NCBI RefSeq assembly: GCF_014204415.1
Contig: NZ_JACHLE010000007.1
Coordinates: forward strand, 1 to 64,000
Direction: 5' to 3'
DNA length: 64,000 bases
Origin: Chryseobacterium defluvii
GTDB lineage: Bacteria; Bacteroidota; Bacteroidia; Flavobacteriales; Weeksellaceae
Under the pieces are notes generated by a model. It was not told where the DNA came from, searched no databases, and saw nothing but the letters and a program-made list of their open reading frames with translations. Position numbers and translations under genes: made by a program. The number at the start of each line of letters is the position of its first letter. Within the stretch, counting starts at the first letter, position 1. This document shows, piece by piece, positions 22,881 to 31,382 of this stretch.

Positions 22881-24770
22881 TTATGAAGAGGTTTCCTCGT
22901 CTTCTTCATCTGAGGATGAGGAGCCTTCCCAATTCCTGTTATCGAAATTAAGATTGTCGTAAGCTAATAATTCCTCCTCACGCTGGAGGATTTCTTTTGT
23001 GGTAAACAAAACAAGATCATCGTCTTCCTTTACTTTAGCCAGTTTCCTGATAGATGCTTTATCAATAGCCATAAATCTTTGTCCGAGACGCCTTGCGGCA
23101 TATTTCCGCATTCCGGCTTCATGTAAGACATCTACGGCCATATCTACAGCTGTTCCCAATGTTTCACGATAGACATTATCAATACCATTATTAAGATGCC
23201 CATAAGCATCGATCCTGTTTTTTGCCCTTACAAAAATTTTTACCTGCGGATAATTTTCCCGGACCAGTTCTGCAATAAATTTGTTATCATCAGGATCATC
23301 AAGACACAATACTAAAATTTCTGCATCTTCAATTCCTGCGGCTCTTAGGATGGGGATACGGGTGGCATCACCATAATATACCTTAAAGCCGTAGCTCCTT
23401 AGCAGCTTTACCCTGTCCGAATCCCTGTCCAGGACCGTAGCAGGAATTTTATTGGCTTTTAACAAACGCCCGACAGTACTTCCAAAGTGCCCGAAGCCAA
23501 CAATAATAATTTTCTTTTGACTCACATTGCTATCCAGAATATTAAAATCCTGTCCGCCTTCGGGTTCCTCTTTAATGAATCTGGGAGTTATGATTTTATC
23601 ATTAATAATAAGCAGGAACGGAGTGATACACATGGTAATAGCCGTTACGGCCATCATTTGAGCATTAAGCTCAGGACTTAATAGATAAAGGCTTGAAGCA
23701 TAATTGATCAGTACAAAAGCGAATTCCCCTACCTGAGAAAGAGCAAATGCGTAGAACAAACTCTGAGGAGTATCTATCCTGAAAAACTTTCCGATCGCAT
23801 ATAAAACGATAAACTTGATCGCCAGAACAGCAAAAACAGTACTGAATATAAATAACGGATCTTTCTGAATAATACTGAAATTCATAGTTGAGCCGACACT
23901 CACAAAGAATACGGCCAATAATAGGCCTTTAAAAGGATCTATCTGTGCTTCCAGTTCGTGGCGAAACTCACTGTTGGCCAGCATTACACCTGCCAGGAAA
24001 GCTCCTAAAGCGGGAGATAGACCGATAAGTATCATGAGTTCCGATACCCCGATGACCAGAAACAGGGAAGAAGCAGTAAGCAGTTCCGTCATCCCGGATT
24101 TTGAAACATACCGTAAAAAAGGTACAAATACATATCTTCCCAACAAGATCAGTATAATAACGCCAAGAATCACGGTGCCGGCCTGCATCCATTCCGGTAG
24201 CTTCTGGATCAGGATTTGTATATTGTTGTCAGGATCGTGATGTTTGGCTTTGTAATTGGCAATTACGGGCAGAATGGCGAGGATAGGGATCACGGCGATA
24301 TCCTGGAACAGCAGGGTAGAGAAAGAGGCTTCCCCGGCCATTGTTTTCAGATAATTTTTTTCCTGAAGGGTCTGCAGGACAATAGCGGTAGAGGATAATG
24401 CAAAGCACATAGCTATAGCAATTGCCTTATCTATTCTCCAGCCTACACTGATGAAAACCAGAAAAAGCAGCGAAATGGTGAGAAGCATCTGAGTCAGGCC
24501 AAGCCCGACAATTTTCTTCCGCATTTCCCAGAATTTTCTGGGCTCTAATTCTAAACCAACCAAAAAGAGAAGCATGATCACCCCAAACTCACTGGCGTGC
24601 ATGATGTCGTTCACATCCTTTCCTGTCAACCGGAGTACATAAGGCCCGATAATAATACCTCCGGCAATATAGCCGATCACAGAGCTTAACCCCAATTTCC
24701 TGGCCAGCGGAACCATAATAATGGCAACGCCCAGGAAAATTAAAGTATTCATGGCCAGAGTAGATTCCAT
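22881..24770 (-). CDS. KefC/KefB-type monovalent cation:proton antiporter (CPA2)
   Basis: This 629-residue inner-membrane protein has about twelve hydrophobic segments of the CPA2 exchanger fold (LGLSSVIGYIAGGIIIGPYV, FLVGLELEPRKFW, FALSSTAIVLQTL, LSPALGAFLAGVMLANSEFR) up to about residue 390. A TrkA-N (RCK) NAD-binding domain follows from about 417 (IIIVGFGHFGSTVGRLL, VYYGDATRI). In E. coli, Kef proteins release potassium and acidify the cell in response to glutathione adducts of electrophiles. The C-terminal tail is Ser/Glu/Asp-rich. The upstream oxidoreductase gene is 1 bp away, like kefF-kefC and kefG-kefB pairs. Confidence 0.92.
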   Translation of the reverse strand: MESTLAMNTLIFLGVAIIMVPLARKLGLSSVIGYIAGGIIIGPYVLRLTGKDVNDIMHASEFGVIMLLFLVGLELEPRKFWEMRKKIVGLGLTQMLLTISLLFLVFISVGWRIDKAIAIAMCFALSSTAIVLQTLQEKNYLKTMAGEASFSTLLFQDIAVIPILAILPVIANYKAKHHDPDNNIQILIQKLPEWMQAGTVILGVIILILLGRYVFVPFLRYVSKSGMTELLTASSLFLVIGVSELMILIGLSPALGAFLAGVMLANSEFRHELEAQIDPFKGLLLAVFFVSVGSTMNFSIIQKDPLFIFSTVFAVLAIKFIVLYAIGKFFRIDTPQSLFYAFALSQVGEFAFVLINYASSLYLLSPELNAQMMAVTAITMCITPFLLIINDKIITPRFIKEEPEGGQDFNILDSNVSQKKIIIVGFGHFGSTVGRLLKANKIPATVLDRDSDRVKLLRSYGFKVYYGDATRIPILRAAGIEDAEILVLCLDDPDDNKFIAELVRENYPQVKIFVRAKNRIDAYGHLNNGIDNVYRETLGTAVDMAVDVLHEAGMRKYAARRLGQRFMAIDKASIRKLAKVKEDDDLVLFTTKEILQREEELLAYDNLNFDNRNWEGSSSSDEEDEETSS

Positions 24771-24771
24771 A

Positions 24772-25293
24772 TTATTGATTCAGGAGCTCCATAAATTGCC
24801 GTTTATGTAGAATGATGTCTTTTTTTGATAGCTTGTTGGCTTCATAAACAATTTTAATATGTTTAATGTCCGCCTTAAAAACGTTCAGGGAAACAATCAG
24901 TCCGCTGATAAGTTCCTCTATGGTATACTTATAGGTACCTGTTCTGCTGAAAGATCTTTCTTTTCCGCCTGTTGTGACCAAAATGTAAATCTCTTTGCCT
25001 TTCAGAGGATTGTGTCCTCCTTCCTTCAGCCAGTCCCTGTCAAAAACTTCATCCATCCATAGCCTTAAAAGCGGGGGCATTCCGAACCAGATGATAGGAA
25101 ACTGAAAAACAAACCGTTCATAGTTTTTCAGGCGTTTTCTCTCCCTGAATGCCGCAATATGAAAATCAGGATATTCTTCATACAGGTCCCTGAGCGTATA
25201 ATGCTGATGCCGAACGTAGAAATTGACAAGCTCTACATTCGAGTTGGAATGTTCCAGGTAAGGATGTGCAAAAATAACCAGTGTTTTCTTCAT
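24772..25293 (-). CDS. NAD(P)H-dependent oxidoreductase, KefF/KefG type
   Basis: This 173-residue flavodoxin-like quinone reductase has LVIFAHPYLEHSNSN at the N-terminus, then FQFPIIWFGMPPLLRLWMDEVF and ILVTTGGKERSF, which bind FMN. KefF and KefG activate the partner antiporter and reduce electrophilic quinones. Here it is the first gene of a two-gene operon with the KefC-type antiporter, which supports the same role. Confidence 0.9.
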   Translation of the reverse strand: MKKTLVIFAHPYLEHSNSNVELVNFYVRHQHYTLRDLYEEYPDFHIAAFRERKRLKNYERFVFQFPIIWFGMPPLLRLWMDEVFDRDWLKEGGHNPLKGKEIYILVTTGGKERSFSRTGTYKYTIEELISGLIVSLNVFKADIKHIKIVYEANKLSKKDIILHKRQFMELLNQ

Positions 25294-25439
25294 CAGCCCC
25301 TGTTTTCAGTAAATTTAATGAAAAAATATTGAGTAAACTATAGTTTCTATAAGGTTATATTAAATTTAATAGAATGAATAATATGATATTGCTGACAGAT
25401 TTTAAAGAAAAGCTGCATTGTAGAATTATGAAATAAAAA

Positions 25440-25459
25440 AGCCGGCTATTCAGCCGGCT
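25440..25459 (-). terminator. terminator of the lemA-TPM operon
   Basis: AGCCGGCT (25440-25447) pairs with AGCCGGCT (25452-25459), a self-complementary arm, around ATTC. On the minus strand it is followed by TTTTTATTTC. Confidence 0.85.
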
Positions 25460-25473
25460 GTATTTCTTTTTGT

Positions 25474-26292
25474 TTACCATCCTCCTGAAGCACCACCGCC
25501 TCCGAAGCTTCCGCCACCGCCGAAGCCTCCGAATCCGCCACCTCCGCCGGAGTTTCCTCCACCGAAGCCACCGCCTCCAAAGCTGCCCGGGAACGGGAAA
25601 AATCCGCCGGGATAATTTCTGCGTCCTCGTCGTGTGATAATGACGTCATCATCATCGTTGTTTCCGCCACGGCCTCCGCCTTTATTTCCGAAGATAATGG
25701 CAAGAATGATAAAAATGACAAATGCTATGATAAGTATGGTTACCACGGTGGAAGCACCATTGTCATCATCATAATCAGGGGTCACAACAGGTTTGAATTT
25801 TCCCTGTACCGCATCCATAATGGCAGAAGTCCCTTTGTTGATGCCTTCATACCAAAGCCCTTGCTTGAAACTCGGGGTAACCAGATAATCCAGTATCTGT
25901 CCTGCCACAGATGCCGTTAAATATTGTTCAACGCCTCTTCCCTGTTGGATAGACATAGTCCTGTCTTCCGTAGCGATCAGAAAAACGATCCCGTTGTCAA
26001 CATCTTTTCTGCCGATCCCCCATTTTTCACCAAACATGGTTGCAAGGAAATTTACATCTTCTCCTTTTGTAGAAGGAATGATCACAACTTCAATTTCCGT
26101 TGAGGTAGAATCCGCAAATTTGATCAGCTTATTGTTAAGATCGTTTCTTTCCTGCGGTGTGAGTAAATTGGCTTCGTCATAAACAGGAAACAGTACTGAC
26201 GGTTTTTGAGGAATAGTGTATTGTGCTGATACAATACTGTAAAAGCATATAAATAAGAATGAAAATACTATTTTAAGAGAATGTAATTTCAT
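25474..26292 (-). CDS. TPM domain protein with Gly-rich C-terminus
   Basis: This 272-residue membrane protein has a signal peptide (FSFLFICFYSIVSAQ) and a TPM domain (YDEANLLTPQERNDLNNKL, GIVFLIATEDRTMSIQQGRG), then one membrane helix (TVVTILIIAFVIFIILAIIF), and then a tail of about 60 residues with runs of GGGGFGG ending in GASGGW. The TPM family includes Psb32-like proteins and proteins with phosphatase activity claimed in plants. It overlaps the second TPM gene by 20 bp at its start, so translation is likely coupled. Confidence 0.9.
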   Translation of the reverse strand: MKLHSLKIVFSFLFICFYSIVSAQYTIPQKPSVLFPVYDEANLLTPQERNDLNNKLIKFADSTSTEIEVVIIPSTKGEDVNFLATMFGEKWGIGRKDVDNGIVFLIATEDRTMSIQQGRGVEQYLTASVAGQILDYLVTPSFKQGLWYEGINKGTSAIMDAVQGKFKPVVTPDYDDDNGASTVVTILIIAFVIFIILAIIFGNKGGGRGGNNDDDDVIITRRGRRNYPGGFFPFPGSFGGGGFGGGNSGGGGGFGGFGGGGSFGGGGASGGW

Positions 26293-26701
26293 TAGAAAGT
26301 TCGTTGGGGTTTTCTCCTTCTACAGGAAAATATTTTTTCAGTTCGATGCCTGTTTCCAGAATGGCACTTTTGAGTGCTTTATAGTGATTTCCTTTACCAA
26401 ATTCAGAAGTAACATAATCATGCAGGTGGTCCCAGAAAGACTGATGCACCTTTTCATGAATACCTGTATCCCCAATAATGGTCAGGTACTTTTGTTCAAA
26501 ATTGACATGAAAAAGCACAGCGTTCCTATCGGCAGTTTTATTCATGCATAGCTCTTTGAAAACCTCAAAGGCAATTTCTGCGTTATGGCTTTCCGTATTA
26601 GAGTCTATGTGCACTCTGATCTCGCCGGTAGAATGTTCTTCTGCTGACTGAATAGCTTCCACAAGGGAAGCTATCTGTTGGTTTGTTAAGAAATCGCTCA
26701 T
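26273..26701 (-). CDS. TPM domain protein, short form
   Basis: This 142-residue protein consists of one TPM domain with no signal peptide or membrane helix. STGEIRVHIDSNTESHNAEIA and NAVLFHVNFEQKYLTIIGDTGI are the family motifs. It is middle gene of a lemA-TPM-TPM operon: its ATG overlaps the lemA stop by 1 bp, and its own end overlaps the next TPM gene. The set is common in Bacteroidota, but its function is not known. Confidence 0.88.
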   Translation of the reverse strand: MSDFLTNQQIASLVEAIQSAEEHSTGEIRVHIDSNTESHNAEIAFEVFKELCMNKTADRNAVLFHVNFEQKYLTIIGDTGIHEKVHQSFWDHLHDYVTSEFGKGNHYKALKSAILETGIELKKYFPVEGENPNELSNEITFS

Positions 26702-27309
26702 TATTCTGAGAAAACTTCAGGGGCTTTATTAGCTCCTGCTTCTGCTTTGAAATAAGGTTTTTCTTTAAAGTTGGTAAAATTCGCCAGAATATTATTCGGG
26801 AACTTCTTGATCGATGTATTGTAATCCTGTGCTGCTTCATTATAGTACACAGTTTCTGTTCTGATGCTGTTTTCAATGGCCGTATATTCTCTTTGGAAAT
26901 TGATATACTGCTGGTCAGCTTTCAGGTTAGGATATTGCTCTACCACAGCCATCAATCTGCTTAATGCACCGGATAATTCCCCTTGTGCAGCTTGGAATTT
27001 AGCAATATCAGCTTCCGTCATATTGGTAGGATCAATGTTAATGGAAGTTGCTTTTGAGCGCGCTTCAATAACTTTGGTTAAGGTTTCCTGCTCAAACTTG
27101 GAATAAGATTTTACCGTTCTTTCCAGATTCGGAATCAAATTGGCTCTTTTCTGGTACACCGTTTCCACATTAGACCACTTTGTATTTACATTTTGTTCTT
27201 TAGTCACGAAATTGTTATATCCGTTCTTGCCCCAGAAGAATAAAACAGCAACAATAATAAGGAGAGCGATACCTATAGTTCCTGCGCTCAGACAGCCTTT
27301 GTTTCTCAT
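26701..27309 (-). CDS. lemA: LemA family protein
   Basis: This 202-residue protein has one N-terminal membrane helix (TIGIALLIIVAVLFFWG) and then a helical bundle with the LemA signature (VETVYQKRANLIPNLERTVK, EARSKATSI). The body should face the periplasm. Function is unknown, though partners are often TPM and similar membrane proteins, as here. A perfect -7 box on the minus strand (27347-27340) serves this operon. Confidence 0.93.
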   Translation of the reverse strand: MRNKGCLSAGTIGIALLIIVAVLFFWGKNGYNNFVTKEQNVNTKWSNVETVYQKRANLIPNLERTVKSYSKFEQETLTKVIEARSKATSINIDPTNMTEADIAKFQAAQGELSGALSRLMAVVEQYPNLKADQQYINFQREYTAIENSIRTETVYYNEAAQDYNTSIKKFPNNILANFTNFKEKPYFKAEAGANKAPEVFSE

Positions 27310-27339
27310 AGTTTATTTTTTTAAATTTTTTGTGCTAAC

Positions 27340-27347
27340 CAAATATA
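27340..27347 (-). promoter_or_regulatory. -7 promoter box of the lemA operon
   Basis: The minus strand reads TATATTTG, a perfect match. It stands 12 bp from the folA box on the other strand, a compact divergent promoter. Confidence 0.6.
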
Positions 27348-27359
27348 CAAATTATGTGC

Positions 27360-27367
27360 TAATTTTG
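27360..27367 (+). promoter_or_regulatory. -7 promoter box of folA
   Basis: TAATTTTG is a perfect match, 15 bp before the folA ATG. Confidence 0.6.
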
Positions 27368-27382
27368 TAAAAAATTATTTTA

Positions 27383-27883
27383 ATGACGACAATAGTGGTA
27401 GCGATGGGAGAAAAAAATGAGATTGGTTCTGATAATCAGCTCCTTTGGCATCTCCCAAAAGATCTGAAACATTTTAAGGATCTTACCTCGGGACATCCTG
27501 TGATCATGGGAAGAAAAACCTATGAGAGCATCGGCAAGCCACTTCCCAACCGTACCAATATTGTTATTTCAAGAAAAAAGGACTGGTTTGAAGAAGGAAT
27601 TCTGATCGTGGGAAGCATTAAAGAGGCCATAAAGTTTGCTAAAAAGATCGATGAAGATATTTTTATCATTGGTGGCGGAAATATTTATGAGCAGACTATG
27701 GATATTGCTGACAGGCTTGAAGTCACTTTAGTTAAGGCAGATCTGGAAGCGGATACTTTTTTCCCGAAGATAGATACTGACTTCTGGGTCAAAACAGAGG
27801 AAGTATGCCATGAAAAAGATGAAAAAAATCCGTATGATTTTTGTTTTCAGACGTTTGAAAAAATTAAAAATGATGAACGATAA
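27383..27883 (+). CDS. folA: dihydrofolate reductase
   Basis: DHFR reduces dihydrofolate to tetrahydrofolate with NADPH, giving one-carbon carriers for thymidylate and purines. The 166-residue length is normal. Motifs are IVVAMGEKNEIGSDNQLLWH, LPKDLKHFK (substrate Asp in the helix), HPVIMGRKTYESIGKPLPNR and IFIIGGGNIYEQ for NADPH. The start is ATG 27383, behind its own promoter, divergent from the lemA operon. Confidence 0.96.
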   Translation: MTTIVVAMGEKNEIGSDNQLLWHLPKDLKHFKDLTSGHPVIMGRKTYESIGKPLPNRTNIVISRKKDWFEEGILIVGSIKEAIKFAKKIDEDIFIIGGGNIYEQTMDIADRLEVTLVKADLEADTFFPKIDTDFWVKTEEVCHEKDEKNPYDFCFQTFEKIKNDER

Positions 27884-27970
27884 GCAATAAATTGAGATTA
27901 TTCTTTAAATGGGAACCGGGAACCCTAAACTTTAAACCCGGAACCTTCAAATTTACACCTTCAAATTTCT

Positions 27971-27979
27971 TATCTTTGC
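27971..27979 (+). promoter_or_regulatory. -7 promoter box of the TPR protein gene
   Basis: TATCTTTGC is a perfect TANNTTTG box plus C, 17 bp before the ATG. Short direct repeats (GGGAACC, ACCTTCAAATTT) fill the spacer 27905-27968. Confidence 0.6.
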
Positions 27980-27996
27980 ACTTCTAAATTTTAATA

Positions 27997-28566
27997 ATGA
28001 ACAAGTATATAAAAATTGTAATTGCGGCGCTTCTTATACTTACCGGGATTTACATGATGTTTTTTACAAGAAACTTAGGCTGGGGGATTGTGATTTTTCT
28101 TCTGGCAGCATTGCCGATTTTTCTTTTCTTTAAAAATGAGAACATCCTTTTGGCGTTCTGGCAATTGAGAAAACAGAATATGGAGAAAGCTTCGAAATTC
28201 TTAAACAATATTACGAACTATAAGGCTGAACTTCATAAATCCCAGTATGGTTATTTTCATTATCTGCAGGGACTCACTTTAGCCCAGGAACACCCTACAA
28301 AAGTAGAGCCTTTAATGAAAAAAGCATTAGAATACGGTTTAAATATGAAGCACGACAGGGCAATGGCTACTTTAAATCTTGCAGCAGCAGCTATTTCCAA
28401 AGGAAGAAAGCAGGAGGGGCAGAAATTACTGGAAGAAGCGAAAAAATTAGACAGTGCGGGAATGATGACAGACCAGATCAAAATGATGAAAGACCAGCTG
28501 AAAATGCCTTCCATGCAAAAGCATATGCATAACCCGAATATGAGGCAACGAGGAAAATTCTTTTAA
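27997..28566 (+). CDS. membrane protein with TPR-like helices
   Basis: This 189-residue protein has two N-terminal membrane helices (IVIAALLILTGIYMMFF, GWGIVIFLLAALPIFLFF) and then a cytosolic helical region with TPR-like repeats (NMEKASKFLNNI, YLQGLTLAQEHPTKVEPLMKKAL, AMATLNLAAAAISKGRKQEG). The C-terminus is Met/Lys/Gln-rich. The family has no assigned function that I can name. Its own promoter and terminator mark it as a single-gene unit. Confidence 0.8.
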   Translation: MNKYIKIVIAALLILTGIYMMFFTRNLGWGIVIFLLAALPIFLFFKNENILLAFWQLRKQNMEKASKFLNNITNYKAELHKSQYGYFHYLQGLTLAQEHPTKVEPLMKKALEYGLNMKHDRAMATLNLAAAAISKGRKQEGQKLLEEAKKLDSAGMMTDQIKMMKDQLKMPSMQKHMHNPNMRQRGKFF

Positions 28567-28587
28567 GACATCAAACTGAATAAAAAT

Positions 28588-28611
28588 AAAGCACCCGGAA
28601 AGGTGCTTTTT
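28588..28611 (+). terminator. terminator of the TPR protein gene
   Basis: AAAGCACC (28588-28595) pairs with GGTGCTTT (28602-28609), followed by T residues. Confidence 0.8.
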
Positions 28612-28632
28612 ATGTTTAGAGACTTTTTTATT

Positions 28633-29265
28633 TTACATTTCCGAGCTATGGTCATGCCCATAAAATTTAGGGATCTGCCACTGATATTTCACCGCAAAAG
28701 TTCTTATCGCAACGATCAGTAAAATGGTGAAGATCTGAACAAAGGTATATGAAAGGGTAGTATAGTTTACCAGTAATAAAAATATGGCACCGCCTACAAT
28801 ACAGGCTGTTGCATAAATTTCCTTTCTGAAAATCAAAGGAATTCTGTTGAGCAGGATATCCCGGATGATCCCTCCGAAACAGCCCGTTATGGTTCCCAGT
28901 CCAATGCAGATCAAAGGGTGGATGTCTGCATGCAGCCCTTTCTGAATACCAATAATGGTAAACAATCCCAATCCGAAACTGTCAAAAATAAATAAAGTAA
29001 CCTTAATATTTTTCTCCAGGGATTTGAAGATCATTGAAAAAATACTGGTGATAATGATTACTGCACAGGTCAGCAGGTCATGCATCCAGAACACCGGAAT
29101 ATCCAGCAGCAGGTCTCTCACCGTTCCGCCGCCTACTGCCGTAACGAATGCTATAATAAGTACTCCAAAAGGATCAAGCCGCTTCTGCATGGCCGCGAAG
29201 CTTCCGGACATGGCAAAGGAAAAGGTTCCCAGTACTTCTATGGCAAAGTTGAACTGTTCGTGCAT
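28633..29265 (-). CDS. trimeric intracellular cation channel-type protein (YadS/UPF0126)
   Basis: This 210-residue inner-membrane protein has seven hydrophobic helices in two repeats. AMSGSFAAMQKRLDPFGVLI and TAVGGGTVRDLLLD in the first half are mirrored by TGCFGGIIRDILLNRIPLIF in the second. The fold matches bacterial TRIC channels, also annotated as a glycine transporter domain. It may carry potassium or another small solute. It is the last gene of a minus-strand run with coaD and ddl. Confidence 0.9.
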   Translation of the reverse strand: MHEQFNFAIEVLGTFSFAMSGSFAAMQKRLDPFGVLIIAFVTAVGGGTVRDLLLDIPVFWMHDLLTCAVIIITSIFSMIFKSLEKNIKVTLFIFDSFGLGLFTIIGIQKGLHADIHPLICIGLGTITGCFGGIIRDILLNRIPLIFRKEIYATACIVGGAIFLLLVNYTTLSYTFVQIFTILLIVAIRTFAVKYQWQIPKFYGHDHSSEM

Positions 29266-29314
29266 ATTTTATGAGTGATGAATAATGAGCAATAAGCAAT
29301 AAAAAGTATGCCGT

Positions 29315-29668
29315 TTAGCTCTGAGCCAGTTTAAACTTATATTTGGTCATTACTTTTACCAATTCATCACATTCTGATTTCAATTGCAAAATTTTGTCTG
29401 GATTTAAATATCCCAATTCTTCAATTATCTCAAGCCAAAGTTGAGTCTCATCAATCTCCTCGACAACAATACAGATTTTAGCAAACCTTTCCTTTTCAGA
29501 CCTTGCTCGTGAAACAGCTCTATAATTGGCTGCCACAGAAGTAGCCGATCGGATAATTTGTTTTCTTATGATTGAAATATCATCCGAATAAGGTAATGAA
29601 GAAAGGGATTGAATAACAAGAATAGAAAATTTTTTAGTTCTTTCTCTAAAAATCTGATTAAAATCCAT
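29315..29668 (-). CDS. four-helix bundle protein (S23/IVP type)
   Basis: This 117-residue protein belongs to the four-helix-bundle family first seen in 23S rRNA intervening sequences. MDFNQIFRERTKKFSILVIQ and IIRSATSVAANYRAVSRARS are the conserved blocks. Function is unknown. ATG 29668 fits the family start; in-frame ATG 29677 is also possible but reads into a microrepeat (ATTACTCATTAC). Similar microrepeats (ATGAGTGATGAATAATGAG) lie at the other end, so the gene sits like an insert between coaD and the TRIC-like gene. Confidence 0.85.
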   Translation of the reverse strand: MDFNQIFRERTKKFSILVIQSLSSLPYSDDISIIRKQIIRSATSVAANYRAVSRARSEKERFAKICIVVEEIDETQLWLEIIEELGYLNPDKILQLKSECDELVKVMTKYKFKLAQS

Positions 29669-29694
29669 ATTACTCATTACCAATTACTCATTAC

Positions 29695-30159
29695 TTATTT
29701 TTCTATTCTCACCGAGTCCGGGACCAGCAGCTCATATTCTCCGCCATGATTGATGATCTCCCGTACAATGCTGCTGCTGATAAAGGATTTTCCTGATGAG
29801 GTCAGTAAGAATACGGTTTCCAGTTTTTTGTGTGCTAAAGTTCTGTTGGTGTGTGCAATGGCTTTCTCAAACTCAAAATCGGCAGGGTTTCTTAAGCCTC
29901 TTATGATGTACTGTGCATTTTTTTCAAAGCAGTAATCAACCGTTAAGCCTTCAAAATAATCGACTTCTACATTGGGAAATTCGGCAACGGAATTCTGGAT
30001 GAATTCCATTCTTTTTTCCAGAGGAAACATATATTTCTTCTGGGAATTCTGTCCGATAGCTATAATAAGTTTATCAAAAAGAGGGGCAGCTCTTTCTATA
30101 ATATCGTAATGTCCTAAAGTAATGGGATCAAAAGATCCGGGAAAAACAGCAATTTTCAT
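29695..30159 (-). CDS. coaD: phosphopantetheine adenylyltransferase
   Basis: This cytosolic enzyme makes dephospho-CoA from 4'-phosphopantetheine and ATP, step four of CoA synthesis. The length is 154 residues. Motifs are FPGSFDPITLGHYDIIERA, with the T/HxGH nucleotidyl-transferase site, RGLRNPADFEFE, and the late loop GKSFISSSIVREI, which replaces the usual ISSTxVRE. It lies about 70 bp after ddl in the same direction, with a degenerate ATGAGTTATGAGTTATAG microrepeat between. Confidence 0.96.
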   Translation of the reverse strand: MKIAVFPGSFDPITLGHYDIIERAAPLFDKLIIAIGQNSQKKYMFPLEKRMEFIQNSVAEFPNVEVDYFEGLTVDYCFEKNAQYIIRGLRNPADFEFEKAIAHTNRTLAHKKLETVFLLTSSGKSFISSSIVREIINHGGEYELLVPDSVRIEK

Positions 30160-30234
30160 ATTATATAAAGTTATAAACTATGAGTTATGAGTTATAGATT
30201 TTTGGTATAAAATCTGACTTCTAATCTCTAACTT

Positions 30235-31227
30235 CTAATTTCTTTTTTTATTTAAAGCTTTTTCCACCTCATTTCCGCAAAGGTCCGTAATAGAAATTCC
30301 GTAATGCCTTGCCTGCTGAGGAAGAATACTTGCAGGAGAGAATCCGGGATTGGTATTCATTTCCAGCATGTAAGGAATACCATCCATCAGAATATACTCA
30401 CTGCGTGAAAAACCGCTCATTCCCAGGGAGTCATAAGCTCTTTTGGCAATTTCTTCAACACGGATCCGTGTTTCATCATCAATTCTTGCGGGGGTAATTT
30501 CTTCTGATGCACCTTCATATTTGGCCTCATAATCAAAGAACTCATTTTTGGAAACGATTTCAGTGATTCCCAAAACGATGGTTTCTCCTTTAAAATCAAT
30601 AACTCCTACGGAAACTTCCATTCCGTTCAGGAAACTTTCAATTAAAATCTCATCATCTTCTTTGAAAGCAAATTCTGTGGCAGCTATTAATTCTGACTTT
30701 TCTTTCACTTTTGAAATTCCCAGCGAAGAGCCGGATTGGTTTGGTTTAACGAAAAGAGGAAGTTTCAGGTTTTCTACAATTTCATCTGCATTAATATTTT
30801 CTCCTTTTTTTAAATAAACACTTTTTGCAGAAGGGATCCCATATTTAGACAAGACAGCCAATGTGTCTTTTTTATTGAATGTTAAAGCACTTTGGTAAAA
30901 GTTGCAGCCTGTGTAGGTTTGCCCGATGGCATCCCAATAGGCCTGCAGAATACCATTTTCGCCGGGTGTTCCATGAATAATGTTGAAGCAGACATCGAAT
31001 TTCAGTTTTTCATTGTTGCTTAATGTTACTGAAAAATCACCTCTGTTGATTTCGTGTTTCTGATTATTTTCATCCAGAAAATACCACTCATCTTTAAGGA
31101 CAACTACTTTATATACTTCATACAAATCTCTGTCTAAAGAATCATAAATCAACTGTCCGCTCTTTAAAGAAACCACATATTCGTCAGAATAGCCACCCAT
31201 TACCACGGCAACACTTTTTTTGCTCAT
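30235..31227 (-). CDS. ddl: D-alanine--D-alanine ligase
   Basis: This ATP-grasp enzyme joins two D-alanines for the peptidoglycan stem peptide. From ATG 31227 it has 330 residues (MSKKSVAVVMGGYSDEY). An ATG at 31233 adds two residues and is equally possible. Motifs are IIHGTPGENGILQAYWDAIG for the first substrate, VKPNQSGSSLGISKV for the ATP grasp loop, and LEMNTNPGFSPASILPQQAR for metal and second substrate. A perfect -7 box (TAAATTTG, minus strand, 31257-31250) lies upstream. It is divergent from the PASTA protein gene, an envelope-linked neighbour. Confidence 0.96.
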   Translation of the reverse strand: MSKKSVAVVMGGYSDEYVVSLKSGQLIYDSLDRDLYEVYKVVVLKDEWYFLDENNQKHEINRGDFSVTLSNNEKLKFDVCFNIIHGTPGENGILQAYWDAIGQTYTGCNFYQSALTFNKKDTLAVLSKYGIPSAKSVYLKKGENINADEIVENLKLPLFVKPNQSGSSLGISKVKEKSELIAATEFAFKEDDEILIESFLNGMEVSVGVIDFKGETIVLGITEIVSKNEFFDYEAKYEGASEEITPARIDDETRIRVEEIAKRAYDSLGMSGFSRSEYILMDGIPYMLEMNTNPGFSPASILPQQARHYGISITDLCGNEVEKALNKKRN

Positions 31228-31249
31228 AACCATATCGTATCAATTAAGG

Positions 31250-31257
31250 CAAATTTA
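31250..31257 (-). promoter_or_regulatory. -7 promoter box of ddl
   Basis: The minus strand reads TAAATTTG, a perfect match, 16-22 nt before the two possible ATG starts. Confidence 0.55.
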
Positions 31258-31349
31258 ATGAAATTATGTATTGTAATACGGCAATTTCAGAAATTTTGAA
31301 GCGAAAAATGAAATGTGTTAAATAAAAACCACATTCTAAAATTATTAAT

Positions 31350-31357
31350 TATATTTG
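31350..31357 (+). promoter_or_regulatory. -7 promoter box of the PASTA protein gene
   Basis: TATATTTG followed by CC is a perfect match, 25 bp before ATG 31383. Confidence 0.55.
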
Positions 31358-31382
31358 CCGTTATAATTAAAGTATTTTTAAT

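Noticed and set aside
25446..25721. Open frame on the minus strand opposite phase to the Gly-rich TPM tail
   Set aside because: It overlaps the well-supported TPM gene in another frame; the Gly-rich repeats keep frames open by composition. The Ala/Glu-rich product has no protein family look.
29315..29668. Diversity-generating retroelement accessory protein (Avd)
   Set aside because: Avd has a similar four-helix bundle, but no reverse transcriptase or template/variable repeats were found nearby.
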